A stretch of 64,000 nucleotides of DNA from Levilactobacillus tongjiangensis (GTDB lineage: Bacteria > Bacillota > Bacilli > Lactobacillales > Lactobacillaceae), in contig NZ_RHNY01000008.1 in assembly GCF_003946345.1 (NCBI RefSeq), forward strand, positions 1 through 64,000, in the 5' to 3' direction. The notes beneath the pieces are model-generated. The model saw nothing but the letters and a program-made list of their open reading frames with translations, had not been told where the DNA came from and searched no databases. Positions 1 through 7,443 of this stretch are shown piece by piece. A program made the position numbers and the translations under genes. Position 1 is the first letter of the stretch, and each line of letters starts with the position of its first letter.

Positions 1-74
1 ACACGGAAGTTAAGCTTCAGCACGCTGATAGTAGTTGGGGGATCGCCCCCTGCGAGGATAGGACGTCGCTACGC
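1..74 (+). rRNA. rrf: 5S ribosomal RNA, 3' part
   Basis: The window opens inside a 5S rRNA: the segment after the GAAGTTAAGC motif is present through the terminal GACGTCGCTACGC. Only the 3' roughly two thirds is here; the 5' end lies before base 1. It is followed at once by tRNA-Asn, which is the usual end of a Lactobacillaceae rRNA operon. Confidence 0.93.
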
Positions 75-81
75 GAATTAT

Positions 82-154
82 TCCGGCATAGCTCAGTTGG
101 TAGAGCACCTGACTGTTAATCAGGTTGTCGACGGTTCGAGCCCGCCTGCCGGAG
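82..154 (+). tRNA. tRNA-Asn(GTT)
   Basis: A 73-base cloverleaf: acceptor TCCGGCA pairs with TGCCGGA, the anticodon loop carries GTT, the T arm carries GGTTCGAGCCC, and the discriminator is G. CCA is not encoded. It lies 7 bases after the 5S end and was probably co-transcribed with it. Confidence 0.97.
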
Positions 155-182
155 TCGGGTTAACCCAGTTAGCCAGAGTTAT

Positions 183-255
183 GCCGGCTTAGCTCAGTTG
201 GTAGAGCATCGGTATCGTAAACCGAGGGTCGGGGATTCGAATTCCTCAGCCGGCA
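183..255 (+). tRNA. tRNA-Thr(CGT)
   Basis: A 73-base cloverleaf with acceptor GCCGGCT/AGCCGGC, discriminator A and anticodon loop ATCGTAA, giving CGT, which reads ACG. CCA is not encoded. It is the last gene of the rRNA/tRNA cluster and is followed by a strong terminator. Confidence 0.96.
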
Positions 256-264
256 TCAGATAAT

Positions 265-294
265 CATCAGTCTTATGACTGGTGTTTTTTTTGT
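265..294 (+). terminator. Intrinsic terminator of the rRNA/tRNA operon
   Basis: An 8-bp stem CATCAGTC/GACTGGTG with a TTAT loop is followed by eight T. It closes the 5S-tRNA-Asn-tRNA-Thr transcript. Confidence 0.9.
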
Positions 295-377
295 GTCTAA
301 AAATATTTAGTAGTCGTGGTCAACCGATGGACCTAACTTGACCATGTCAGGAAGAAAACGATTACAGTCACAACCAA

Positions 378-414
378 ATTGGTATATCCAATCAAGAGTG
401 ATTGGTATAGAGCA
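378..414. promoter_or_regulatory. Two NagR/DasR-type operator-like sites
   Basis: ATTGGTATATCCAAT at 378-392 is a near-perfect palindrome. ATTGGTATAGAGCA at 401-414 closely resembles the 'dre' operator of GntR/HutC-type NagR regulators as I recall it (ATTGGTATAGATCA). A related site lies in the nagA promoter at 10266-10279. The only gene downstream is the IIB-like gene at 546. That NagR binds here is inference. Apart from these sites, the 256-545 gap holds only the operon terminator. Confidence 0.45.
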
Positions 415-545
415 TACAAACACTAGTGCACCAGTAAATAAGGCGAACTAAATAAATATTGATTTTCTCCATTGACCTATTGTGGTATAGGTAGCGAAGT
501 GCTATTCTTAATTCATGAAGAAGAACGTGAAGGGGAGAACTAATT

Positions 546-863
546 ATGAAGAATGTTCTATTATTATCCGGTAAGGAAAACTCAAGTCGACTGTTTTTAG
601 GTGAAGCTAAACGAGTTGCTGAGACACGTCACGTAGCTTTGGCTTTCACAGCTAGCACCGTTGATGACCTGACAGCTGACATGCTGGCGGAACAAGACTT
701 GGTCTTACTGGCCCCACAAGCTGCTGATCTCGTGGAAACTGCCGCTCTGCATACTCAGGTGCCGACTGCTTTGATTCCCAACGATGTCTATGGATGGCTG
801 AATGGGCAAGCCTTAGTCAAATTTGCCTGCAAGCAGTTGGACTTAGCTCCAATGCCTGCATAA
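546..863 (+). CDS. PTS IIB-like protein of the lactose/cellobiose type lacking the phosphorylatable cysteine
   Basis: A 105-residue protein with the layout of cellobiose-type IIB domains: a first beta strand (NVLLLS), a central strand DLVLLAPQAADL, and a C-terminal IPNDVYGWLNGQALVKFA segment matching the family's P-x-x-x-YG-x-x-(D/N)G region. In true IIB proteins the strand-1 loop carries the phosphorylated Cys (C-x-x-G-M-S-T). Here the equivalent stretch is S8-GKENSS, with no Cys anywhere near. It therefore cannot take phosphate from IIA by the usual route. No IIA or IIC gene is adjacent. The RBS GGGGAG lies before the ATG and a terminator follows, so it is monocistronic. A regulatory or degenerate role is possible; function unknown. 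Confidence 0.75.
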   Translation: MKNVLLLSGKENSSRLFLGEAKRVAETRHVALAFTASTVDDLTADMLAEQDLVLLAPQAADLVETAALHTQVPTALIPNDVYGWLNGQALVKFACKQLDLAPMPA

Positions 864-877
864 CATATATATGGAAG

Positions 878-914
878 AAACGTGTGTTGATTAAAACCCG
901 ACGCACGTTTTTTA
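878..914 (+). terminator. Intrinsic terminator
   Basis: A 10-bp stem AAACGTGTGT/ACGCACGTTT (one G-T pair) followed by a T run, just after the IIB-like gene. Confidence 0.88.
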
Positions 915-1063
915 TTTGCGAGATTTTATTCATAACGAAATTGATAATCACACGATAAGGAGAATGAATAAAAAATAAGAAGATTGCATGAGATGGCTAA
1001 TAATTTCATCATTGTTTTTTCGCGCTATGCCGCTAATTAGAGCGGGTGCGGTTGCGAAAGTCG

Positions 1064-1092
1064 TTGCGTAACGGTACTTCATGCAGTATAAT
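1064..1092 (+). promoter_or_regulatory. Promoter of dtpT
   Basis: TTGCGT and TATAAT separated by exactly 17 bases; transcription would start near 1099, leaving a leader of about 105 bases before the TTG start. The rest of the 864-1205 gap shows only the preceding terminator and nothing else I can name. Confidence 0.7.
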
Positions 1093-1205
1093 TACTACTA
1101 TGTTTTATTAGAGGTCTATGAGATACCGCTGCCAAGGGATTTTGGATTGGCGTTACGGATGATAAAATTATTCATTTTTGCAGATGCTATGGAGGTATTA
1201 TAGTT

Positions 1206-2687
1206 TTGAATAACAAACCGGAATCAACCAGCCAGGACCGAACCTTCTTCGGTCAACCGCGCGGGTTATCAACCTTGTTCTTCACAGAAATGTGGGAACG
1301 GTTCAGTTACTACGGGATGCGTGCCATCCTTATTTATTACATGTACTACTCTGTCACTAAGGGTGGTTTAGGCTTTGACAAGACGACCGCTGCTTCAGTG
1401 ATGTCCATCTACGGGTCAATGGTTTACTTATCCTCAGTTTTGGGTGGATACCTTAGTGACCGTGTTTGGGGTAGTCGGCGGACAGTGTTCATTGGTGGGG
1501 TTCTCATCATGTTTGGGCACATTGCGTTGTCTGTTCCTGCTGGGAGCGTTGCGCTGTTTATTTCGATCCTGCTGATTGTTTTAGGGACTGGGCTGTTGAA
1601 GCCAAATGTTTCTGAAATGGTTGGGGGCCTGTATGATGCAGGGGACACTCGACGAGACGCTGGGTTCACCATCTTCGTCTTCGGGATTAACCTGGGGTCG
1701 TTGGTGGCACCAATGTTAGTCGGTTGGCTCGGGTTGAAGTACAACTTCCACCTTGGGTTCTCATTAGCCGCTATTGGGATGTTCCTAGGATTAGTTCAAT
1801 ACTGGCTTGGTGGTAACAAGTACCTGAGTAAGGATAGCTTGTACCCAAGTGACCCACTGGAACCAGGTGACATGAAGAAGCTGTCTGTTCGGAGTTCCCT
1901 TGGATTGATTGCTTTTGCCTTAGTCGTTGTTCTGATGTACTTATTGGGTTCATTGAACTTAAACAACTTCGTGCTCTTGCTGTCGATCATTGCTCTCGCT
2001 GCACCAGTTGTCTACTTTGTCATCTTCTTAACCAGTAAAAAGGTTACACCAACTGAACGGAAGCACGTTTGGGCTTACTTAGGCCTGTTCATCGCTGCGA
2101 TGATCTTCTGGGCGATTGAAGAACAAGGGTCGTCCGTATTGGCACTGTTCGCAGCTAACCAAACGAATAACCACTTCATGGGAATCCACATCTTGCCAGC
2201 TTGGTACCAGATGTTAAACCCATTGTTCATCTTGATTTACACACCATTCTTTGCTGCTCTTTGGAACCGTTGGGGTAAGAAACAACCAAGTTCTCCAGCT
2301 AAGTTTGCAACTGGTATGTTATTTGCTGGGGCATCTTACCTGATTATGGTGATTCCTGTCACGATGTTTGGGACTAGTGCTCGCATCAGCCCACTCTGGT
2401 TGGTTGGTAGCTGGGCAGTTGTCGAAATTGCCGAATTGCTGATTTCACCAATTGGATTGTCCGTGACGACCAAGTTGGCGCCAAAAGCCTTCCAATCTCA
2501 AATGATGAGTATGTGGTTCTTGGCCGACGCTGCTGGGCAAGCCGTGAACTCACAAATCGTTAAGTTCTACACGCCAGGTAATGAAGGTAACTACTTCTTA
2601 GGCGTGGCGATTGTCGCCATTGTTGCCGGGTTGATTATGTTTGCCTTGGTTAAACCAATTAAGAATTTGATGGCTGGGATTAAATAG
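1206..2687 (+). CDS. dtpT: Di-/tripeptide:proton symporter, POT family
   Basis: A 493-residue integral membrane protein of the POT/PTR2 family, which imports di- and tripeptides with protons. The signature E28-x-x-ERF-x-YYG (28-37) lies in the first membrane helix, and about 14 hydrophobic segments follow. Length and start match lactobacillal DtpT. The start is TTG, supported by GGAGG ten bases upstream; no better ATG lies before the conserved N-terminus. It has its own promoter and terminator, so it is a single-gene unit. With PepC and the S9 peptidase elsewhere in the window it fits a peptide-dependent lifestyle. Confidence 0.95.
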   Translation: MNNKPESTSQDRTFFGQPRGLSTLFFTEMWERFSYYGMRAILIYYMYYSVTKGGLGFDKTTAASVMSIYGSMVYLSSVLGGYLSDRVWGSRRTVFIGGVLIMFGHIALSVPAGSVALFISILLIVLGTGLLKPNVSEMVGGLYDAGDTRRDAGFTIFVFGINLGSLVAPMLVGWLGLKYNFHLGFSLAAIGMFLGLVQYWLGGNKYLSKDSLYPSDPLEPGDMKKLSVRSSLGLIAFALVVVLMYLLGSLNLNNFVLLLSIIALAAPVVYFVIFLTSKKVTPTERKHVWAYLGLFIAAMIFWAIEEQGSSVLALFAANQTNNHFMGIHILPAWYQMLNPLFILIYTPFFAALWNRWGKKQPSSPAKFATGMLFAGASYLIMVIPVTMFGTSARISPLWLVGSWAVVEIAELLISPIGLSVTTKLAPKAFQSQMMSMWFLADAAGQAVNSQIVKFYTPGNEGNYFLGVAIVAIVAGLIMFALVKPIKNLMAGIK

Positions 2688-2703
2688 TCATTATTTAAAG
2701 CGG

Positions 2704-2738
2704 AAAGTGCTACTCTTAAACGGAGTGGCACTTTTTTT
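2704..2738 (+). terminator. Intrinsic terminator of dtpT
   Basis: An 11-bp stem AAAGTGCTACT/AGTGGCACTTT with one wobble pair, followed by TTTTTTT. Confidence 0.92.
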
Positions 2739-2758
2739 GTGGAAGGGGGTAGGTTTCC

Positions 2759-3574
2759 GTGGTTCGTGTGGCAATGATCAGCGATTTACATTTAGACATC
2801 AATCATCAAGACGCCCGTGTTGTGGCTCGGCAGCAGACTGCTTACTTGCAGCAGCAACGAGTTGGTATTTATTTGATTGCGGGAGATATCAGTAATCACT
2901 TTTCCCAATCGTTGGCGTTTACTCAGGACTTGCAGAGCCAATTGGCACCGGCTCAAGTGAAATTTATTGCGGGCAATCACGATATGGTCCATGACATCTC
3001 GTATGCGGGCCTAGAATCGCCTCAGGGGCCAACTTATCTTCATCGCGGGTATTTAGACGTACCGGGGACAAACTGGCGGATAATTGGCAATAATGGCTGG
3101 TATGACTATCTATTTGCCGACAACCTGACAGGTCGGAACTTTTTAACCTGGAAACGGGCATTTTGGGTCGACGCCGCAATTACCCAACCGATGACGGACC
3201 CCGAACGGATGGATGGGGTGTTGGCTCAGGTTGAGGCGCAATTACTGGCGGCTCAGCAGGTTGGCAAACGCGTCTTGTTTATGACACATTTCGTTCCGCG
3301 CCGTGACTATATCAAAATTACCGGAGATGATCGTTTCTGGAACATGGCTAACGCATTGTTAGGTAGCCCCCGGTTGGGAGACCTGTTAGCCAAATATCAT
3401 GTGGTGATCACACAATTTGGCCACGTCCACCGACGTTTTGCTCCGCGCCATCTTGCTGGAACGATCTATTATGATCAAGCAGTTGGTTATCGGAACAAGC
3501 GTTTTAGTGAATGGTCGCAACCGGATTATATGACTGAATGGCGGCAACGATTAAGAATTTTAGACTTAAAATGA
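2759..3574 (+). CDS. Calcineurin-like metallophosphoesterase
   Basis: A 271-residue soluble protein with the metallophosphoesterase metal ligands in order: D9-x-H11 (SDLHLD), D43 (GD), GNHD (72-75), a later histidine (MTHF) and GHVH near residue 222. This is the Pfam Metallophos fold with a dinuclear metal site. It resembles the small 'putative phosphoesterase' family common in lactobacilli; the substrate cannot be told. The GTG start follows GGAAGGGGG. It lies between the dtpT terminator and a tRNA promoter, so it is probably monocistronic, though I see no promoter of its own. Confidence 0.85.
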   Translation: MVRVAMISDLHLDINHQDARVVARQQTAYLQQQRVGIYLIAGDISNHFSQSLAFTQDLQSQLAPAQVKFIAGNHDMVHDISYAGLESPQGPTYLHRGYLDVPGTNWRIIGNNGWYDYLFADNLTGRNFLTWKRAFWVDAAITQPMTDPERMDGVLAQVEAQLLAAQQVGKRVLFMTHFVPRRDYIKITGDDRFWNMANALLGSPRLGDLLAKYHVVITQFGHVHRRFAPRHLAGTIYYDQAVGYRNKRFSEWSQPDYMTEWRQRLRILDLK

Positions 3575-3593
3575 AAAAATATGCAAAAACCTC

Positions 3594-3622
3594 TTGACGG
3601 TTTATGCAGAATTTTGTATGAT
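3594..3622 (+). promoter_or_regulatory. Promoter of the tRNA-Tyr/tRNA-Gln pair
   Basis: TTGACG and TATGAT with a 17-base spacer, ending 34 bases before tRNA-Tyr. Confidence 0.85.
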
Positions 3623-3656
3623 AGTGAAGTTGATTCGTTACGGCGATTCATTTTTT

Positions 3657-3739
3657 GGTGGGGTAGCGAAGTCTGGCTAAACGCGGCGGACTGTAAATCC
3701 GCTCCTTCGGGTTCGGTGGTTCGAATCCACTCCCCACCA
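3657..3739 (+). tRNA. tRNA-Tyr(GTA)
   Basis: An 83-base class II tRNA with a long variable arm. Acceptor GGTGGGG/CCCCACC, anticodon GTA in loop CTGTAAA, discriminator A, no encoded CCA. Co-transcribed with tRNA-Gln. Confidence 0.96.
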
Positions 3740-3749
3740 TTTTTATTAT

Positions 3750-3821
3750 TGGGCTATAGCCAAGTGGTAAGGCAACGGGTTTTGATCCCGTGATGCGCTG
3801 GTTCGAACCCAGCTAGCCCAA
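3750..3821 (+). tRNA. tRNA-Gln(TTG)
   Basis: A 72-base cloverleaf with acceptor TGGGCTA/TAGCCCA, anticodon loop TTTTGAT giving TTG, T arm GGTTCGAACCC and discriminator A. Confidence 0.96.
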
Positions 3822-3825
3822 CTTA

Positions 3826-3857
3826 GACCGGTCACTGTGTGTGGCTGGTTTTTTTGT
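3826..3857 (+). terminator. Terminator of the tRNA-Tyr/tRNA-Gln unit
   Basis: A hairpin ACCGGTCAC/GTGTGGCTGGT with two wobble pairs, followed by a T run starting at 3849. Confidence 0.85.
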
Positions 3858-3918
3858 GTTTAAATTTAAAAAACTTTTTTTGTCACAAATTAAGGACTTT
3901 GTCCCTAAAAGTAAGCAT

Positions 3919-3939
3919 GCACCTATTAACTGTAGGTGC
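3919..3939. promoter_or_regulatory. Hairpin in the leader of the surface-protein gene
   Basis: GCACCTA/TAGGTGC with a 7-base loop; a second small hairpin TTGAGC/GCTCAA lies at 4034-4050. Both fall in the roughly 270-base gap before the LRR surface protein. I could not fix a convincing promoter. The hairpins could be leader structure or operators; nothing else is visible in 3858-4131. Confidence 0.4.
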
Positions 3940-4131
3940 CGGGCTTGCAGTCAGCGTTCTTTATACATCCGTTTCAAATAAATGCAAAAGGACCCTATCA
4001 AATTATAGCCATAATCGTTATCCCCCTGGGCAATTGAGCTTCTGGCTCAAGGTGTTAACATGTATATGTGGTTAGTACGGGATAAATTGAATTGTAAAAA
4101 ATCGTTTTTATTGTAAAGGGGTGGCACAGAC

Positions 4132-7100
4132 ATGTACGAACAAAAATGGCACGTAGCAAAACATTTCGGCTATTCAAGTTGCAAATGGTTATATGCCGGC
4201 GCCACCATGGTTGGGTTGAGTGCTGGCATGATGTTGACCGGAATCGTTGCAAGTGCTAACAGCGCTCCAGCTGGTGATTCAGAGTCGACACCACAAACGC
4301 AGGTTGCATCAGCCAATCAAGCAGCAAGTGCCACCCCAGCGACGCCAGCTAGCTCTTCAGAAGATAAGCGGGCGGGAGCCGATAATCAACAGAGTGATGA
4401 GAATAACACGGATCAGCTAGTTAATGGCGAGGTCCCAGATAAGGATTCGAGTCTGTCCAAAGGCTCAGACCTTTCTAAAGAAACGGATCAGCCTACTGAT
4501 CCAGCGAAACCAGGAACCCAGTCTGGCAAGTTACCGTCTTCGAACTTCCGGTCACGGATAGCGGCCCCCGCAGCGACTAAGGAAACACCTGCGGATATGG
4601 CAGTCACAGCTGCACCAGTAGTCACGGCAACGGTACAACCACAATTAGCTTATCAGCTAAATGACGCTGGCTCGGGGTACATTCTGACGGGGTATACGGA
4701 CAAAGCGACTGCGGCGGCCTCTACCGCTACCAGCTTAGTGATTCCAGACTTTTATCAAGGGAAGCCCGTGACGGTGGTTGGGACTAATGCTTTCAAAGGA
4801 GCGGGACTAACTGCCGTAACGTTCGGAAAGAATCTGCAATGGATAGAAGCCGGCGCTTTTGAAAATAATCTGCTGAAATCAATTAAACTTCCAGATGGTG
4901 TTTGGTCGGTCGGTGAAAGTGCGTTTGCCCACAATCAACTGACGACAGTCGATCTAAACCAAGTGAGCGCCATCAATGCGTACGCCTTCAGCGATAACGC
5001 CATTACCAGCCTGACGATTCCCGACAATGTAACGGGTATCGCGGCGTATGCCTTTCAGAACAATGCCATGACGAAGTTGGCTCTCAATCAGAAGGTCGTC
5101 TCGATCGGTAGTGGTGCCTTTCAGAATAATCAAATTCAAGGACAACTGGTGCTACCAGATACGTTGACGCTGTTAGGTGTCCAGGCTTTTGAAAATAATC
5201 AGCTGACAGGCGTTACCTTGGATAGCGGTTTGACGATGCTGAACACCGGTGTTTTCGCCAATAACCAATTGACAGGAACGTTGGTCTTGCCAGCGACCAT
5301 CACCAGCGTTGGGGACCAGGCGTTTACTAATAACCAGTTGACGGATGTTCAGCTAAACGATAACCTGACTTCAATTGGGACGGCAGCGTTTGCCCATAAC
5401 CTTATCGAAAAGTCACTTACCTTACCCAGCAAATTGATCAACCTTGGCGATGAAGCCTTTTGGGACAACCGATTAACGGGGATCACCTTGAATGATCAGT
5501 TGACTGGGATTGGCAGTAAAACGTTCGCCGATAATCAACTGAAAGGGACACTCAACCTACCGGCCAATATTTTAAATATTGGGACGCAGGCGTTCGCCAA
5601 CAACCACCTGACTGGTTTAACGGGTGGTGCTAACTTACAAACGATTGAAAAGGAAGCCTTTCTGGACAACGATTTGACTGGGTCATTTACCCTTTCGGAT
5701 CAGTTGAAGAGTATTGGAGAATCAGCCTTCGCTAACAACCAATTGACTCAGATTTTGGGCGGAGCGGGTCTGACAACCATTGAAGTCAACGCGTTCGTAA
5801 ATAATGAGTTAAGTGGAGTCTTGAACCTTTCCAATGTTTTGAAGAGCATTGGGAAATCAGCCTTCGCCAACAATCAATTGACCGGTTTAACCGGCGGGGC
5901 CAGTCTGGATACAATTAATGACCAGGCGTTTGCTAACAACCAGTTACAGGGAACGTTGACGTTAGCGGATACGCTCCATGATGTCGGAGAATATGCCTTT
6001 GCACATAACGACCTAACGAAGCTGGACTTGGGTGACGCGGTCAACAGTCTGGCGGATTACTCATTTGCTTATAATAATCTCAAGGAAATCAATGCTAGTG
6101 GCAAGATCAATACGATTGGGGACTACGCGTTTGCCGGGCAACGAGACCTAGATGATGTTAAAGTGGACGCACTGGTGACCAACAATGGTCAAACCAATAC
6201 AGCGGTCTATCATGTTCGTGAAGCGATTATGAAACGGTTAGGGTTGAGCAATCTCGACTTGGCTGGGTTAAGCTTTACGGACACTGATACGCAACAGATG
6301 CTGAACTACGATGCGGCGACAGATACACTGACCTTGCCTGTTGGGTTCATTGGCGGCACAATTACCGTCAGTCTGAGTACCGATAGTACTGATACCGGCC
6401 GGTACGGTGTGAAGAATCTGACTTTGGTCTTAAACCGTTACGTTATTGCTGATGTTGATATTCCAAGCAATTTGAAGGATGAAGGCATGGGTGAGTGGTT
6501 GGTCGAGATTCACGCCGATAAGGTCAAAGATGCTGCTGGATATGTTGGTAATATCATCTCGGTCAAGGTACCCGTGCTCGAGGGGTGGACTGTTAACAAG
6601 GCCTCAATTAAGGCAACGGTCAATCCGGATGGGACCATTACGCCGAATGAAGCCGTCATCTACACTTCGAAGGTTGCTACTAAGGGAGAGCCAACCACAC
6701 CGACTGGTGGCGATACTGGTCATACTGGGGATGATTCCGGGACCCCAACGACACCGATTGATGGTGGTCAGACTGGAGATACTGGCACAACGCCGGTAGA
6801 CTCGGGTGAGACGCCAAATGTTGGTGTCGTCACTGATGAACCAACCATTCAGGTACCTATCGTGATCGACGACCACAAGGCTGCTAAGATTACGCCAGTG
6901 CTCTACGTTCCTGACTGGCAGCATCATCAAATGGGACGGCCAATTGATACGGAATGGTTGGGGCAACGGGTACCACAGCAATGGCGAGCAAGTGTTAAGC
7001 CGATTGGGACCTATCCAAAGAATAGTGTAGCAGCGTTCAAGCCAATGATGGCGCCGGCACCTACGGAAACCATTTCGACGACCACACAGCCCGCTCGGCA

Positions 7101-7233
7101 GGCGGCAACTATTAGTAAGCAAGTCACGTTACCACAGACCAGTGAGCAACTTGGCTGGTGGCAAGCGTTGGGTGTTGCATTGCTTAGCACGTTAAGCTGG
7201 TTGGGCCTGACTAAACGCAAGCACGAATCATAA
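4132..7233 (+). CDS. Cell-wall-anchored BspA-like leucine-rich-repeat surface protein
   Basis: A 1033-residue secreted protein. The N-terminus (KHFGYSSCKW then a hydrophobic stretch to about residue 43) resembles the KxYKxGKxW-type signal peptide of large lactobacillal surface proteins. An acidic, Ser/Thr/Ala-rich linker reaches about residue 160. Residues 218-670 hold about 21 repeats of 22-23 residues with core AF-x-NNQLT and I-G-x-x-AF, typical of BspA/LRR_5 repeats. A Thr/Gly-rich spacer follows, then the sortase motif LPQTS (1000-1004), a hydrophobic helix and the tail KRKHES. LPQTxE is the usual sortase A motif in related lactobacilli. BspA-like proteins bind host or matrix proteins elsewhere; the ligand here is unknown. 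RBS AAAGGGG precedes the ATG. Confidence 0.92.
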   Translation: MYEQKWHVAKHFGYSSCKWLYAGATMVGLSAGMMLTGIVASANSAPAGDSESTPQTQVASANQAASATPATPASSSEDKRAGADNQQSDENNTDQLVNGEVPDKDSSLSKGSDLSKETDQPTDPAKPGTQSGKLPSSNFRSRIAAPAATKETPADMAVTAAPVVTATVQPQLAYQLNDAGSGYILTGYTDKATAAASTATSLVIPDFYQGKPVTVVGTNAFKGAGLTAVTFGKNLQWIEAGAFENNLLKSIKLPDGVWSVGESAFAHNQLTTVDLNQVSAINAYAFSDNAITSLTIPDNVTGIAAYAFQNNAMTKLALNQKVVSIGSGAFQNNQIQGQLVLPDTLTLLGVQAFENNQLTGVTLDSGLTMLNTGVFANNQLTGTLVLPATITSVGDQAFTNNQLTDVQLNDNLTSIGTAAFAHNLIEKSLTLPSKLINLGDEAFWDNRLTGITLNDQLTGIGSKTFADNQLKGTLNLPANILNIGTQAFANNHLTGLTGGANLQTIEKEAFLDNDLTGSFTLSDQLKSIGESAFANNQLTQILGGAGLTTIEVNAFVNNELSGVLNLSNVLKSIGKSAFANNQLTGLTGGASLDTINDQAFANNQLQGTLTLADTLHDVGEYAFAHNDLTKLDLGDAVNSLADYSFAYNNLKEINASGKINTIGDYAFAGQRDLDDVKVDALVTNNGQTNTAVYHVREAIMKRLGLSNLDLAGLSFTDTDTQQMLNYDAATDTLTLPVGFIGGTITVSLSTDSTDTGRYGVKNLTLVLNRYVIADVDIPSNLKDEGMGEWLVEIHADKVKDAAGYVGNIISVKVPVLEGWTVNKASIKATVNPDGTITPNEAVIYTSKVATKGEPTTPTGGDTGHTGDDSGTPTTPIDGGQTGDTGTTPVDSGETPNVGVVTDEPTIQVPIVIDDHKAAKITPVLYVPDWQHHQMGRPIDTEWLGQRVPQQWRASVKPIGTYPKNSVAAFKPMMAPAPTETISTTTQPARQAATISKQVTLPQTSEQLGWWQALGVALLSTLSWLGLTKRKHES

Positions 7234-7272
7234 TCATTGACGGTTACTTCAGAATAATAAATTTATTTGACT

Positions 7273-7305
7273 AAGGGATTGGAGAATTTTCCAGTTCCTT
7301 TTTTA
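7273..7305 (+). terminator. Terminator of the LRR surface-protein gene
   Basis: An 11-bp stem AAGGGATTGGA/TCCAGTTCCTT with wobble pairs, followed by a T tract. Confidence 0.88.
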
Positions 7306-7355
7306 TTATCCAATTTTTGAGAACGGTTATCCCAATGACGCGCCGCTCTAAAGAA

Positions 7356-7384
7356 TTGACAAGTACCCGGAATTTCGCTAAAGT
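7356..7384 (+). promoter_or_regulatory. Promoter of the S9 peptidase-proC unit
   Basis: TTGACA and TAAAGT with a 17-base spacer, about 60 bases before the start codon. Confidence 0.75.
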
Positions 7385-7443
7385 CAAACTAATAATTGCT
7401 CCAGACCATTTGTCGTTTCAAATGAGGAAAGTGGGGTCTTACG

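Noticed and set aside
1119-1163. 14-codon frame in the dtpT leader as a possible leader peptide
   Set aside because: RBS spacing is poor and no codon bias or terminator/antiterminator is evident.
1424-1990. Open frames on the minus strand inside dtpT
   Set aside because: No RBS, low-complexity hydrophobic-complement composition; shadows of a strongly conserved gene.
3581-3793. 70-codon frame across the tRNA-Tyr/tRNA-Gln genes
   Set aside because: It covers the promoter and both tRNAs; chance frame.
4780-6150. Possible CRISPR-like or tandem-repeat array
   Set aside because: The repeats are in-frame, 66-69 bases, diverged and code for LRR units; no spacers.
6604-7122. 172-codon minus-strand frame inside the LRR surface-protein gene
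   Set aside because: Opposes the Thr/Gly-rich coding region of a well-supported gene and has no family features.
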